Of a stretch of 64,000 nt of DNA, positions 1 through 11,654 are shown one piece after another; within the stretch, counting starts at the first letter, position 1; each line of letters starts with the position of its first letter. The translations under genes and the position numbers were made by a program. The notes beneath the pieces were generated by a model, which saw nothing but the letters and a program-made list of their open reading frames with translations, made no database searches and was not told where the DNA came from. Source of the DNA: Zingiber officinale. Taxonomy: Eukaryota; Streptophyta; Magnoliopsida; Zingiberales; Zingiberaceae. The stretch is from positions 21,449,198 to 21,513,197 of the forward strand of contig NC_056003.1 in the NCBI RefSeq assembly GCF_018446385.1. The letters run 5' to 3'.

Positions 1-91
1 ATTCATAAATTACTAATGTAAAATAACTTTCATAATTAAAAAAATTACATAAATATCATAATACATATATCACAATTAATAAATTATTTTT

Positions 92-954
92 TCACTGATT
101 ACAATTATAGCGTGCCCAAATATACTCAACTAAGTCGACTCGAAGTTGATGATGTAGTTGATTATCACGTAACTCGTAATTTCTACGGATGAATGCTTGG
201 AATTCTTGAGTGGAGCCTTGAAATATTTGTGATTGAGGATCTCCTTCATCGTTCGACCAATTGACTACTGCATCTCCCTCATTCTCAATAATCATGTTGT
301 GCAAAATAATACAAGTATACATGGTGTCCTTCAAATTATCCTTGTACCAAAATCGTCCTGGACCTCTTATCATTGTCCATCATGATTGGAGCACCCCAAA
401 TGCCCTCTCGACATCCTTTCTCGCGACCTCCTGTCATTTCTTAAATATTTTTCTCTTGGGATCCTGGGGGCATGGAAAGCTCTTGACGAAAGTAGTTCAT
501 TCTAGATATATCCCATCGGTCAGATAGTATCCTTTTGTATATTGTGTATTATTAATCGTAAAATTAACCTCGAGTACATTCCCTTGTAAGACGTCGTTGA
601 ATAACGGTGATTCGTTAAGCACATTGATATCATTACGTGACCCTGCAATCCTAAAAAAGGCATGTCATATCCACAAGTCCGAAGATGCAACGACTTCGAG
701 CACAATTGCTGGGACGCCATAATCTCCTCGAGTAAACTGGCCTTTCCAAGCGACGGGGTAATTTTTCCATTGGCAATGCATACAATCAAGACTGCCCAAC
801 ATGCCAGGGAAACCATGTATCTGCTCATGCATTTCAAGCAAGTGTTGGATATCAGCAGCATTAGGTCTTCTTAAATATTGTGCCCCGAATACTTCAATTA
901 CACATTGACAAAAGTTGAATAAACATTGGATGACAATTGTTTCGGCAATCCGTA
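92..954 (-). pseudogene. Harbinger transposase, C-terminal DDE nuclease part
   Basis: Minus-strand reading gives a typical plant Harbinger nuclease: FGAQYLRRPNAADIQHLL, GFPGMLGSLDCMHCQWKN (first catalytic Asp), RNDINVLNESPLF (second Asp), YYLTDGIYLEW, RKDVERAFGVLQS, and the family signature TCIILHNMIIENE near the C-terminus. The last stretch (373-92) is open. At least two in-frame stops lie upstream, in the block that normally reads KRKIFKK-QEVARKDVERAFG and just after VLQS, so this copy cannot make a full nuclease. It is a plain DNA-transposon relic. The protein would have continued from the N-terminal part at 5063-4657 before the hAT inserted. Confidence 0.85.
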
Positions 955-1041
955 GATACTCACAGCCCCGGTCCTAACATTCAAGAGGCCCTAGGCAAAA
1001 TGATAAAATAGGCCCTAATTTTTTTTCTAATATAGTAAAAT

Positions 1042-3614
1042 TTATTTACAATGACTTCTTCTAACTTTTCTAGATGCAAAATCATCTATAATATTATTAA
1101 TTTCAAGATTTTCTAAAATCTCTTTTTCAATAGATAAAATTGCTAATCCATTCAATCTCTCTTGCGACATCGTTGATCTCATGTATGTTTTCAATAATTT
1201 TAATTTTGAGAAACTTCTTTCAGCTGATCCTACGGTAACAGGCTTAGTCAACAATATTCTATAAGCAATTGCAACATTTGGATAACAATCTATATTTTTT
1301 ACAAAATTAAGAATATCAACTGCCGACATAATCTCATTTGGTAAAGTTAGTTGCAGTATTTTTAATTCTGTAAACAAATCATCTAACTCAACATCTAATG
1401 AATTTTCATGCGTAAAAGTGGATGTCAGATTAACACAACATCTTCTCAACTCATCATTATCCAATGATTTTAATGTTTTCGAATCAAACAAAAAACCAAA
1501 TATATTTTTAAATGTTTTCATTTCATCAAATCTACTTTTCAAAGAAGAAATTGCCATGTCTACAATAATCATAAAATAATCAATTCTAAAAGATTCTTCA
1601 GGTGATAGTAAAACTTCATCATCTTCTTTCTCATCAAATTGTTTTTTTTTCTAAAAATACGACGTTTCGTTGAAAATATTGGCTCTATATTCATATCAGA
1701 TGCAAGACTTTTAGCAATAGTCAAACTTGTTGCAAAACCATCATTCCTATATTTTTCAAAATATGATATTATACCATCTAATTGTTTCATACCAGAATCA
1801 ATACACATAGATTTTGATTGTAACTTCTTACTTATCATGTTTATAGCAAATAAAATATCATACCAAATAACCATACCAAGTAAAAATTCAAAACTTTCAA
1901 TTGAGTTAACTATACTTTCAGCTTCACTCTTAGACTTTACATCATCACAAATGTCATATAACTCTAATAAAGCACTTCGCACTTCAAGAGCTTGAAACCT
2001 AATAGCTTGAACACTTTTAATACGACTTTCCCAACGTGTGTTTGAAAAAGATTTGACAGTTAATCCTTTCACATTATCAAGTAAAACTTTCCATCTTTTA
2101 GGAGAACTTGAAAACAATGTATATATGCGTTGAACTATTCCAAAAAAAGAAACGGCTTTAACACAAGAATGCGCCATATCACTAAGAGTCAAATTAAGAC
2201 TATGACAAACACATGACATGTATAACGCTCTTGGGTTTATTTCAAGCAACCTCTTTTGAACTCCTTGGTGTTTTCCTTTCATATTAGAACCATTATCGTA
2301 ACCTTGACCTCTAATATTTTCAATACTAAGATCAAGTGATTTTAATACATTTTTTAATTCATTAAAAAGTCCAAAACCAGATGTATCATTAACTTTTAGA
2401 AACTCTAAAAAATATTCTTCTATTTTAACATTGCTAGATGACATATTAACACATCGTACTATGAAAGTCATTTGTTCTTGATGACTAATATCCGGAGTAC
2501 AATCAAGAATTATTGAAAAATATTTTGCCTCCTTAATTTTCTTAATGATAATACTTCTAACATTATCGGCTAAAAGAGAAATCAACTCATTCTGAATTTT
2601 ATGACCAAGATAATGATGATGAATTTCATTATTTTGAATACGTCTAATATGATCTTGCATCACAACGTCAAATTTAGCAATCATTTCAATCAACCCTAAA
2701 AAGTTTCCATTACTTTCTTGATATAGTTTCTCATTAGATCCCCGAAAAGCCAAACAACGTTTAGAAAGACATTTTACAATTGCTAATATTCTTGTAAGAA
2801 CTTGTCTCCAACGCTCTCTTTCTTTAGAGATTTCTCGTTGTAGATCTTTATCAATTGTTTCATTTTTATCTAATCTCATTTTTAATTCCTTCCAAGAGTT
2901 CATATTAGTTATATGTTCAATAGAATTTTCATGTTCTTTAAGTCGTTCACTAATATGTTTCCAATCTCTAAATCCATCATTCACTAAAGAACTTCTATTA
3001 TTTTCAGATTTAAATAACTTGCAACAAAAGCAATAAACTTTATCTACATGTTTACTATATACCAACCACTTTCGGTCTCTTTCCTCTCCATTACTTAACT
3101 TTTTAAAATAATAAGTACTTGAAAAATGTCTAGAGTAGTGATCAAAAGGAAATGTGAGATTTATTTCTCTTATAAGCCCCTTTTCAACTAAAATATCAAG
3201 TGCATTGTTATCAAGATTATCCCAATTTCTTGGGTCATATATATCAAGTGGAGGAATAAATTGTTTATTAATATTATTATTCTCATTATCTACTACATTA
3301 GTAACATTTTCATGCTCTCTTAAATTATCTTTATCTTCATTAACATCATAAATTTCATTAGATTCATCATTAACATCATGAATTTCATTAAATTCATCAT
3401 TAATATCATGAATTTCATTAGATTCCTCGCTAACATCATGTATTTCTTTAGACTCATCTATATTATCCCTATTTAAAATTTCTATATTTTCATTAGAACT
3501 TGTACTTTTAACAAAGAATTTATTAAGAGCACCTCTTTGTGATTCAGTTAATTGTTCTAATCTTTTTCTTTTTTTTCTTTTTTCATATCCAGAAATATGT
3601 TTTTTAGGCAACAT
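1042..3614 (-). pseudogene. hAT transposase (TTF zinc-finger / DUF4371 type), one frame break
   Basis: The first ATG of the long frame is at 3614 ([20 protein letters not shown]). The N-terminal half has a TTF-type zinc-finger region ([20 protein letters not shown], then [19 protein letters not shown]). The core carries the DUF4371/RNase H-like block ([50 protein letters not shown]). The frame changes near a nine-T run at 1642-1650. The hAT dimerisation region (YPNVAIAYRILLTKPVTVGS, AERSFSKLKLLKTYMRSTMS) continues in another frame down to 1042. Length, about 850 residues in all, fits the family. A one-base homopolymer change, real or an assembly error, is the only clear defect seen. Confidence 0.88.
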
Positions 3615-3626
3615 ATTATAATTCAC

Positions 3627-4464
3627 AAAATCACAATTAAAAAGCTATAATTTAAATCAACTTAGTCTGAGTATAAAAGGAATAATAGCACCTGAATTGA
3701 AATTATTTGTAGCTTAGCACTTAGCAGCTTAAGCACCTCGCCTTGGACACGGTAGACTGTAGTAAAATACCTGTTTATTAATTTAACAATTAAGTCAACA
3801 TTAAACTCCAAATGTATAATTAATTAATTAACAAAAAAATTCCTATTCTATGAACAATTAACTAATTAACCAAAAAATCCAGCACCGTGTAGAGTCTGAA
3901 GATGAATAGATATGTAGATGGTGCAATCGTTAGCTCGCAAGTCGCAACAGAAAGGCTCTCAAGAAGTGCAGTCGTGAGCACTGAGCACTAAGCCGGAGCG
4001 ATTCGCTAGAGCCTAGAGGAGAGGACTCAGAGGAGCAGGCGAGCAGCTGAACAGGCCCTGGCGGAAGCGGCGTCTTCTTCTTCAGCTCCTCCGACGCCGC
4101 TCGGTGCGCTGAGTAGTACGCCTCGTGCGGGGACGGTGCGTTTCCGGCAGGGCCGCAGGCCAGGGGAGAGCGGACTGCGGAGTACTGGCGGAGAGGGTCC
4201 CTGGACTCCCTGCTGGCTGCTGCCCCTCCCTGTCGCGGTCGCACGGCCCTCCGACGCGCTCGAAGCAACAGCCGCCGGCCGGCGGAGGTGAAGGAGAGTA
4301 GGAGAGAGATGCAGTCTCGCAGCGATTTCGCCAAAGGAGCAGCCGAGCAGTATGGATGATTTTGCAGCGAGGATGATTCATCGAGCAACAGCCGACAGAT
4401 GCAAAAGAAAAGCAAAGTCGGCGGATGCAAAAGCAAAAGTTAATAACTTGACCTAATTCCTAAT
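3627..4464 (-). other. 5' leader region of the hAT element
   Basis: No convincing protein. About 3950-4440 is markedly GC-rich compared with the AT-rich transposase and is open in some frames, but the translation is low-complexity Arg/Ser/Pro and matches no family I know. It probably holds the transposase promoter and untranslated leader. Confidence 0.45.
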
Positions 4465-4567
<103 letters not shown>

Positions 4568-4656
4568 CTTATTTATAAATTTTGGGCCCCCCAAAATATT
4601 GGGCCCTGGGCAGACGCCCAGGACCGCCCGGCCTCTGGGCCGGGCCTGGATACTCA

Positions 4657-5063
4657 TCGTAATGATTAGCAGGGACTCCATACGCCAATTGACGAATAGC
4701 CGCTGTGCATTTCTGAAGTGGCGACAAACCTTTTTTCCCCGCTGCATCGACCTTCCATTGAAAATATTCAGAATGATTTTTCATGGCATCAACTATACGA
4801 AGGAATAACTCTTTTTGTATTCGAAATCGACGTCAAAATATATTATCAGGATATACTGGATCATCAGAAAAGTAATAATTGAAAAGATAAGCATGTCCAA
4901 CTTCACGATCCCGATTCAAATACCTTCTCCTTTGTGTTCTACCGGAAGAACTTTGAGCTCTTTAACATACCGTTTGTTGCTGCTCATATAGTTGGAGCAT
5001 TCTTTGTTCATCTATATCCTCTGCATCTTCCGCCATTTCATTTCTCCAGAATTCATGGAGCAT
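4657..5063 (-). pseudogene. Harbinger transposase, N-terminal part
   Basis: Starts MLHEFWRNEMAEDAEDIDEQ at 5063 and runs through RRRYLNREREVGHAYLFNYY, FRIQKELFLRIVDAMKNHSE and LQKCTAAIRQLAYGVPANHY to DEY, where the hAT inserted. In-frame stops occur, for example shortly after the EQQQTVC stretch near 4965. This is the DNA-contacting N-terminal portion of a plant PIF/Harbinger transposase. The nuclease half is at 954-92. Confidence 0.8.
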
Positions 5064-5410
5064 AGATCGATCTAGATTTTGAGTTATTTGAAATAAATCA
5101 AGATATTTTTGTGGTTGAAAAATATAGAGAGTTGAGGAAAGAAATCGAAATCGAAGATAACAATGAGATGAATGAAAAAATATGAAATCGATCACGTATT
5201 TATAAAAAAAATAAATTTAACCGTTGAACAACGGCTAAAATAGTCGTTGTTCAACGACATAACACACGAAGAATATATTAAAATTCTAGCCGTTGTGTTT
5301 TTTTTTACAATTATTAAAATAAAAATAATATATAAAAAGAATAAAAAACACGAGGTGGAGAAAAACCGCTTCTTCGTGTAAAGGGAACGGTGGGAGCTCT
5401 GTGGATGCTC

Positions 5411-5845
5411 TTATTAATCAACGTAATTAATACACTTTTAAGAATCCCTTATTTAAAAAATTATTAAATTTTTAAATTTTTTGAATGATATAATCCATCA
5501 GTCAATTTGAGAGAATAGAAATTGAAAATAATGATTTTTAAATTAAAGTATTTACTTTTTTGAATCAATTAATTTAAAGATCACCCATTCGATAAAATTT
5601 TTCCTATTAAAATAAATTTAAAAACATAAATATCTATCTTCCAATAGTCAACATTTTAAATTTTTTAGAGTCACCGTAATTAAGATTTGAATAGTGAATA
5701 CGTAAGAATGTTTAAAGGCGAAGTCCACCGTAGTCTCAGGTGAAAATAATGAATTTTTGAATAACAAAGTAAAGATTTAGAGATGCACGGACAAAAAAAA
5801 CTAGGTAATTATTTTGTGAGAAGGAAGTTAGGTATATGATAGTAA
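5411..5845. other. AT-rich intergenic DNA
   Basis: No gene or recognisable element seen between the Harbinger terminus and the SINE-like block. Confidence 0.6.
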
Positions 5846-6040
5846 AAGATGAATATGTTCATCTTTAGTGTCTGTCAATTCGTCTCATGGTTAACACGGA
5901 GGAGGGTCACCTAAGGTCTCTGTCAATCTGTCCCAAGGTCAATACGGAGGAGATGACTACTAATATTTGCTGAGATTCGAATCTCAGACTTTATGGTGGC
6001 AACATCTAATGTACTAACCACTAGATCGTCTCGAGAAGAC
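5846..6040 (-). mobile_element. tRNA-derived SINE-like element
   Basis: Read on the minus strand it begins with a box A-like GATCTAGTGGTTAG (about 6034-6021) and has a box B-like GAGATTCGAATCTC (about 5995-5982), the spacing of a polymerase III promoter. The body contains two related words, GGGACAGATTGACAG and GAGACGAATTGACAG. The end matches a second, 5'-truncated copy on the plus strand near 25545-25605. Clear target duplications were not found. Confidence 0.6.
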
Positions 6041-6816
6041 GAAGAAAATTGGGTACATGAAATTGTAAAGGGTAATACTGAAATTTTCTATTCAGAAAAA
6101 TACTGTAAACTCTATCGTGTATATTGTAAAGGGTTATTAATCTAAAGAGACGGAATGATGGAATGCAAAATGCATATATTTATTTATTATATTTTTGATT
6201 TTTTTTCTAGATAAGTTTCCACGGTACCTAAAAATACAATAAAAATCAACGATGAATCCGTATTTTTCCATCAAAATTAAACTTTAAATATATAGAAAAA
6301 TCGGTATAAAGAAAATCTCATTTGATTAAAAGATCATATTATGTATGTTATAGTGATAAGAGATTGATTAGTAACAGAGAAGTAAAGATCAAAATTCACA
6401 TGATAAAATTTTTAAAATTTAAATTTATTAAATTGTTTGCTGGTTACCAAAAAAAAAGAAGACATGATTAAAATATTTACTATAATTTTCAATTTTAAAT
6501 AATATAATAATAATAATAGCAATTATTTAAGTAACTTATTATATAATATATATTTTTTATTAGTTAACCTATAAATTTAGCAAACAAATATTATTTTAAA
6601 TCAAATAATCAATACGATTAATATTTTATTGTTTATTTTTAAAAAATAATTATAGAATAATTAATATAATGCATCTGTAGGAAAAAACCAACGGAGCCGC
6701 CAGCAACCGTGACTCTGGTCCTCGGGTCTCTCCTTATTCTTCGCTGCGGTCGTCGTTGGATTGCTTCTCCGCTCCGCTCCGCCATCGTGCTTCGCGTTAG
6801 CATCGCAGCAGCGCCA
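6041..6816 (+). other. upstream region of mevalonate kinase
   Basis: Very AT-rich up to about 6660, then GC-rich leader. A tiny upstream ORF (ATG-CAT-CTG-TAG, about 6669-6680) may or may not be in the transcript. No other ATG precedes the chosen start in its frame. Confidence 0.4.
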
Positions 6817-9800
6817 ATGGCGGAGGTCCGAACCCGATCTCCCGGGAAGATCATTATCTCCGGCGAGCACGCCGTCGTCCACGGCTCCACCGCCGTCGCC
6901 GCCGCCGTCGACCTCCACACCCACGTGTCGATCCGCCCCGATTCCCCGCGGCTTCCAGGTTCGCCACCTCGCCCTCCGGTCGATGTTTCATGCATTTTGT
7001 CTTCGGGATTTTCTCCAAAGTTGCAATCTTTTGTCGGAATCCAGACCATGCTGATGGATCGGTGTGTTTAGAGCTTAAAGATATGAACTTGGTTTTTTCT
7101 TGGGCGCTCTCGCAATTAAGGACGAGTCTGGGGGATTCTTTTACTGTTTCTTCATCGCCGGTCTCGTGCACGGATGAACGAATGAAACTGATTGCAGCCC
7201 TAGTTGAAGAACAAAGCATTCCTGAAGCAAAGATGTCGCTTGCTTCTGGGATTTCAGCCTTCCTTCATCTCTACACCTCGATCCACGGGTAACACTCGCG
7301 ATTGATTCCGTTTTCTACTGTTTCCTTTGCTTTCCCATTTAGCTCATTCTTGCCTTTCTCTTTATCAAGTTACAAACCAGGAAAAGTGGTTGTCTTCTCT
7401 GATCTTCCACTTGGCTCGGGCATGGGTTCATCTGCATCATACTGTGTTTCACTTTCGGCAGCTCTGCTTGCTTTGTCTAATGCCATTATGATCGATAATT
7501 CACAAGGTGGATGGCTGAAATTGTGCAATGATGATCTTGAACTAGTGAATAAATGGGCATTCGAAGGTGAAAAAATTATCCATGGGAAGCCATCTGGCAT
7601 TGATAACACCGTGAGCACATTCGGTATCAAATCTCCTTACTAGTAATCTTTTTTCATTCATACAGGGGTCTTTCAATTATGTTCTATTTCAAGATTTTTT
7701 TTTTTCTTTCTGGATTTGTAATTTATCCTGCTTGGTATTTCGTTAAATCATCAATTCTAAGCTGTAATATGTTTTCTCATTGTTGCTTAGGAAACTTGTT
7801 CTTTATAGTTTAATTTTTAAGTGACCATCTTATAGGTAGCATGATTCAGTTTAAGTTGGGTGAAGTGACTCGCATTAAATCTAGTTCCCCCCTAAGAATG
7901 CTCATCACAAATACAAAGGTTGGGAGGAACACAAAAGCACTGGTGGCCGGTGTATCTGAAAGAACCTCGAGGCATCAGGATGCTATGGCTTCTGTGTTTT
8001 CTGCAGTTGACTCTATCAGCAAGGAACTATCAGCCATAATACAGTCAGCTGTTCCTGATGACATTTCAATTACTGAAAGAGAAGAGAAAATAAAGGAACT
8101 AATGGAAATGAACCAGGGTTTACTGCAATGCATGGGGGTAAGCCATGCTTCTATAGAAACTGTGATTCGGACAACACTAAAGTACAAACTAGCATCCAAG
8201 CTGACTGGAGCTGGTGGCGGTGGCTGTGTTTTGACTCTGCTGCCTACATGTATCCTTTTATTTATATGTCATCATATCGTATTTTTAGCTTTTAAACTTT
8301 TTTTTATATGATATTTATTTTTTCAGGTTTATATTTGTGCCTGGTTAAACTCTGATTTTGGATACTAACTATATGAACCACAATTTATTAATTATATCAT
8401 AATCCATACCTAAACTTCTTAAATTTGCTAAATTTTTCTGTAATTTTGCATTTGTTATAAATTTTGTTTTTGTAGTCTATTATATGATTGTTTTAGGACA
8501 ATCTTCTAAGAGCTTTCTTTATAAGAATTTTGACTGTTACAATACAAATTTGCACAAAGGAGATGACGATGCGAAGAATCTGGTGCAAGTGTTTGAGTAC
8601 TTCCACAAAGGTAGCTCCATAATGCTTGACCACACCATGAAATGTAGATAATCAGAGGCCGATGTTAATTTGTTGACAAAACACCTTCATGTACTTTGTG
8701 CAACTTTTGTTAAGAAAAGAAATAATTATGGAAGATTTTGAGTCCTGTGATTGAACAAACATCAGATGTCCTTATTTTCTATTTAGAATATCTAGATATA
8801 CCAGGATTTAATTAAAGAAGTTTGAACGTCCATTTGTTCCATTTATTTAGAGCTTAGACATCTTTGGGAATTGGTAATCCACAACATAGGTTGAAGCTGT
8901 ATTCCTATACATTTTTGGATGCATACACATGGAACCCTTTTCATCATTGAGCCCTACTAATTATCGTATTGCCTCTTCAAATAATTAATATCAAGTAAAT
9001 CCCTTTCCTCTTTCTACCAAAGAAATCCTTGACAAACACTGAGCTTACATTGCTTGTTTAACTAATCACCACAATCCTTTAGGTTTTTTTTTTCTTCCAT
9101 AGAAATCCTAGATAAAGTTGACTATGTCAACCAACTTTCGACTATAAGAGTATTATTTTAGTTGAAAAACGTTAGCATGCAGATAGCACAATGGTTTTCA
9201 GTCTAATGGGCAACTGTTTCTGCTCATTGTTAATAATTATCATATTTACCGTACATTTGATGTGCTAAAATTATACTGAAAAAGAAGAAGAAAATTAATC
9301 CTAATCAGTATTAGAATGTACTAGTAAAATGCGTTTGTGTTACCTTTATGGCTTGCCTAGATTTGCCTCATCTATAGCAATAGTGGATTATGTGAAGATG
9401 CCGACAGTTATGATAGGAACTTGTCATTACAGAGTTTATGGCAATCAACATAATGTTTGGTGGCACAATGCTTTTTAGCATACAAATTTCTTGCCATTTC
9501 TTTAGTATTTCATTGTATTGGTACATGAAAATTAGCTCTGACAAAATTCCAGAGTACATTCCATTTCTTGTTTGTTCAAGACAGATTAAGTTGAAGTTTA
9601 GCCATATGCAGTAGCTCTGAAAGAATGATAAAATAGAGCTTTATGGAAACAGATGACATATTATTAATTGTATATATATCAGAGCTATAGCTAGCTGTTC
9701 GATTAAGGAACGGATATGCCTGGAAATATTAGGCAGAGCCAACATGCAATAACTTGATAAATCGAATATATGTACATGAAATATACCATTTTCTTAGTTA

Positions 9801-10408
9801 TAAGGATGCATCTCAAGAAGAACTTATCCATATTACGTCAGGTTTCACACAAGCAAAACTTAGTAGAAGTAATCTAAAGATTCTAAAATGTTCAATTATT
9901 TGTCCCAAAGCCATTTACTGAGAGTGGAGCTTTCACCTAAAACTATTATGTGCCTCGATTGCCTCAGGAATTTCTGATAACCTTATGCAGATCGGCATAT
10001 AAGCCGAGCTCCAGTAAGTGTATCGGCCCTCAAATGAATTCTCTCTTATTCGTTAATATATTTTTTTCTGAACAATTGCCCCAACACGATATGGATTAGC
10101 CTATAAATTAGCATCTGTGCCCTCTGAAAACTGCATAGGTTGGTTGTCTTTTATGTTTGCAGTGACAATTGCTGGTGTACTTTGAATCTGAAAATGTGGT
10201 TATACATGATTTTGAAACCATTTATCCATTTATTTTACTTTATTCATTTACTTATCCTCTAAATCTTGCTTGATAATGCTTCCTTGACCTTGGGGCAGCT
10301 CTTTCTTCCTCAGTTCTAGACAAGGTCATTGCAGAGCTCGAGTCGTGTGGGTTTCAGTGCTTGAGAGCTGAGGTTGGCGGGGAGGGTTTGGAGATATGCT
10401 TCAGCTAA
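6817..10408 (+). CDS. MVK: mevalonate kinase, 5 exons, 387 aa
   Basis: Phosphorylates mevalonate to 5-phosphomevalonate with ATP in the mevalonate route to isoprenoids (sterols, sesquiterpenes); cytosolic or peroxisome-associated in plants. Exons by splice consensus and phase: 6817-6958, 7045-7288, 7370-7623, 7836-8249, 10299-10408. The sum is 1164 nt with stop, against 378 aa in Arabidopsis. GHMP-kinase motifs are intact: N-terminal SPGKIIISGEHAVVHG (Lys11), the ATP loop PLGSGMGSSA (about 142-151), GIDNTVS with the catalytic Asp near 207, and KLTGAGGGGCVLTLLP (about 335-350). No transit peptide is apparent. Exon 1 is GC-rich. Intron 4 is unusually long (2049 bp), separating a short last exon that codes for the C-terminal strand ending EGLEICFS. 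No element was recognised in that intron. Confidence 0.95.
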
Positions 10409-11654
10409 CAATGCGGATCCTCTTCATAACCACCCTACTTGAAGTAATCTATTCTTCAGAGAGAAACTCTCATGTTGCTAGGTAGGATGGTTTCTTTGTG
10501 CTTTTTTTACTCATGTCTGATCAATAAGAACCATGTTTAAGTTTTTGTTACCAAGGAAATTCAACAGTTGATGAAATGCAATCCCTGAGGAGATTTTGTC
10601 TTTCAGATAAACTAAAGAAACATGTCTCTAACTAAATGAGCATTGTTCCAAACAATTCAGTATGAAACTTAATTCAATTAGCAATTTATATGTTCTCTTC
10701 GTGAGTAGTTTAATGTGTAGATTAGCAATTTTGATGTGAGTAGTTTAATCCAATTAAATGTATTACGGAAAAGAGATTATTCCATTGTAGTCAAATTTTA
10801 GTCACAGCAAAGAATAATTTGATTACTCTCTAGCAAAAAGCAAACTTTGACTGCCCAAAATATTTTGAGTCATCAAAGACACCTAATTTGGTTGACTAAC
10901 TAAAGATTTTGGTCAACCAAACCTAACACATGTGGAAAACTTAATTTTGTTTTAACTTTGTTTGACCAGTTAAGAATTATTTGTCGATCACACAAAAGAC
11001 ATCTGTAAAGCTCTTAAATAAACTTTCTAGACAAATTGAACCAAGATAAATGGTCCTTCACATAATTTTTGAGGTAATTTTGAAGCTTAACAATATCAGT
11101 AAGATGATTTTAAAATATTTTACACTTGTCCCCTGACAATCCTACAACAGTAGGATATTTTTTCAATTTTCTAAATATTTAAAGATCGAATTTTAACTTT
11201 GACAAATTAACGGATAACTAATTTTTTAAATATTGAAATCGCATAATTAAACTCATCATAATTTTTTCTTTTTTAATATTTAACTTTGAATTTAATTAGT
11301 GAATTAATGATGTTCTAGTAGTAGGCTAATTGATTAAAAAAACAATATAATGTGTAAAATCAATAATGGATTAAATCTGCTAGATTTTCTAAAATACAAA
11401 AAAAAAAAGGGTACTAAATTTAGCAATTAATAATATAATAAAAAAATAACCGTCGGCCGAGATGGCGCATCCAGCCGTAAAGTGAACGCGAGTCACATCA
11501 ACCGTTGGATCTGCCCAGCTTCCTCGGATACTCTCCCGCAGTGCGACGAAACGAATCGCGCCACCAACCTCCTGCCGCCGCCTCTTCCTCTTTTCTCACT
11601 GCTTCGTCCACCGTCGCGAGCCGCATCGCATGCGACGAGCGAGCGAACGAGAAG
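10409..11654. other. 3' region of MVK and upstream region of the next gene
   Basis: AT-rich, no ORF of note and no element recognised. GC rises from about 11455, in the leader of the dehydratase/dehydrogenase gene. An out-of-frame ATG at 11630 overlaps that gene's start and could dampen translation if transcribed. Confidence 0.5.

Noticed and set aside
3930-4436. Long minus-strand ORF (168 aa) in the GC-rich part of the hAT element
   Set aside because: Ser/Arg/Pro-rich low-complexity translation with no family resemblance; high GC alone explains the open frame.
6709-6816. 36-residue N-terminal extension of mevalonate kinase
   Set aside because: It would start at GTG; the first in-frame ATG is 6817 and matches the family start.
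8518-8650. Open stretch SSKSFLYKNFDCYNTNLHKG, DDDAKNLVQVFEYF in the last mevalonate kinase intron
   Set aside because: About 50 codons, no recognised family, no splice sites that fit the kinase frame; likely chance.
11505-11654. In-frame extension before the dehydratase start, as a transit peptide
   Set aside because: The open frame begins with TTG, not ATG; no in-frame ATG exists before 11655 in this exon.
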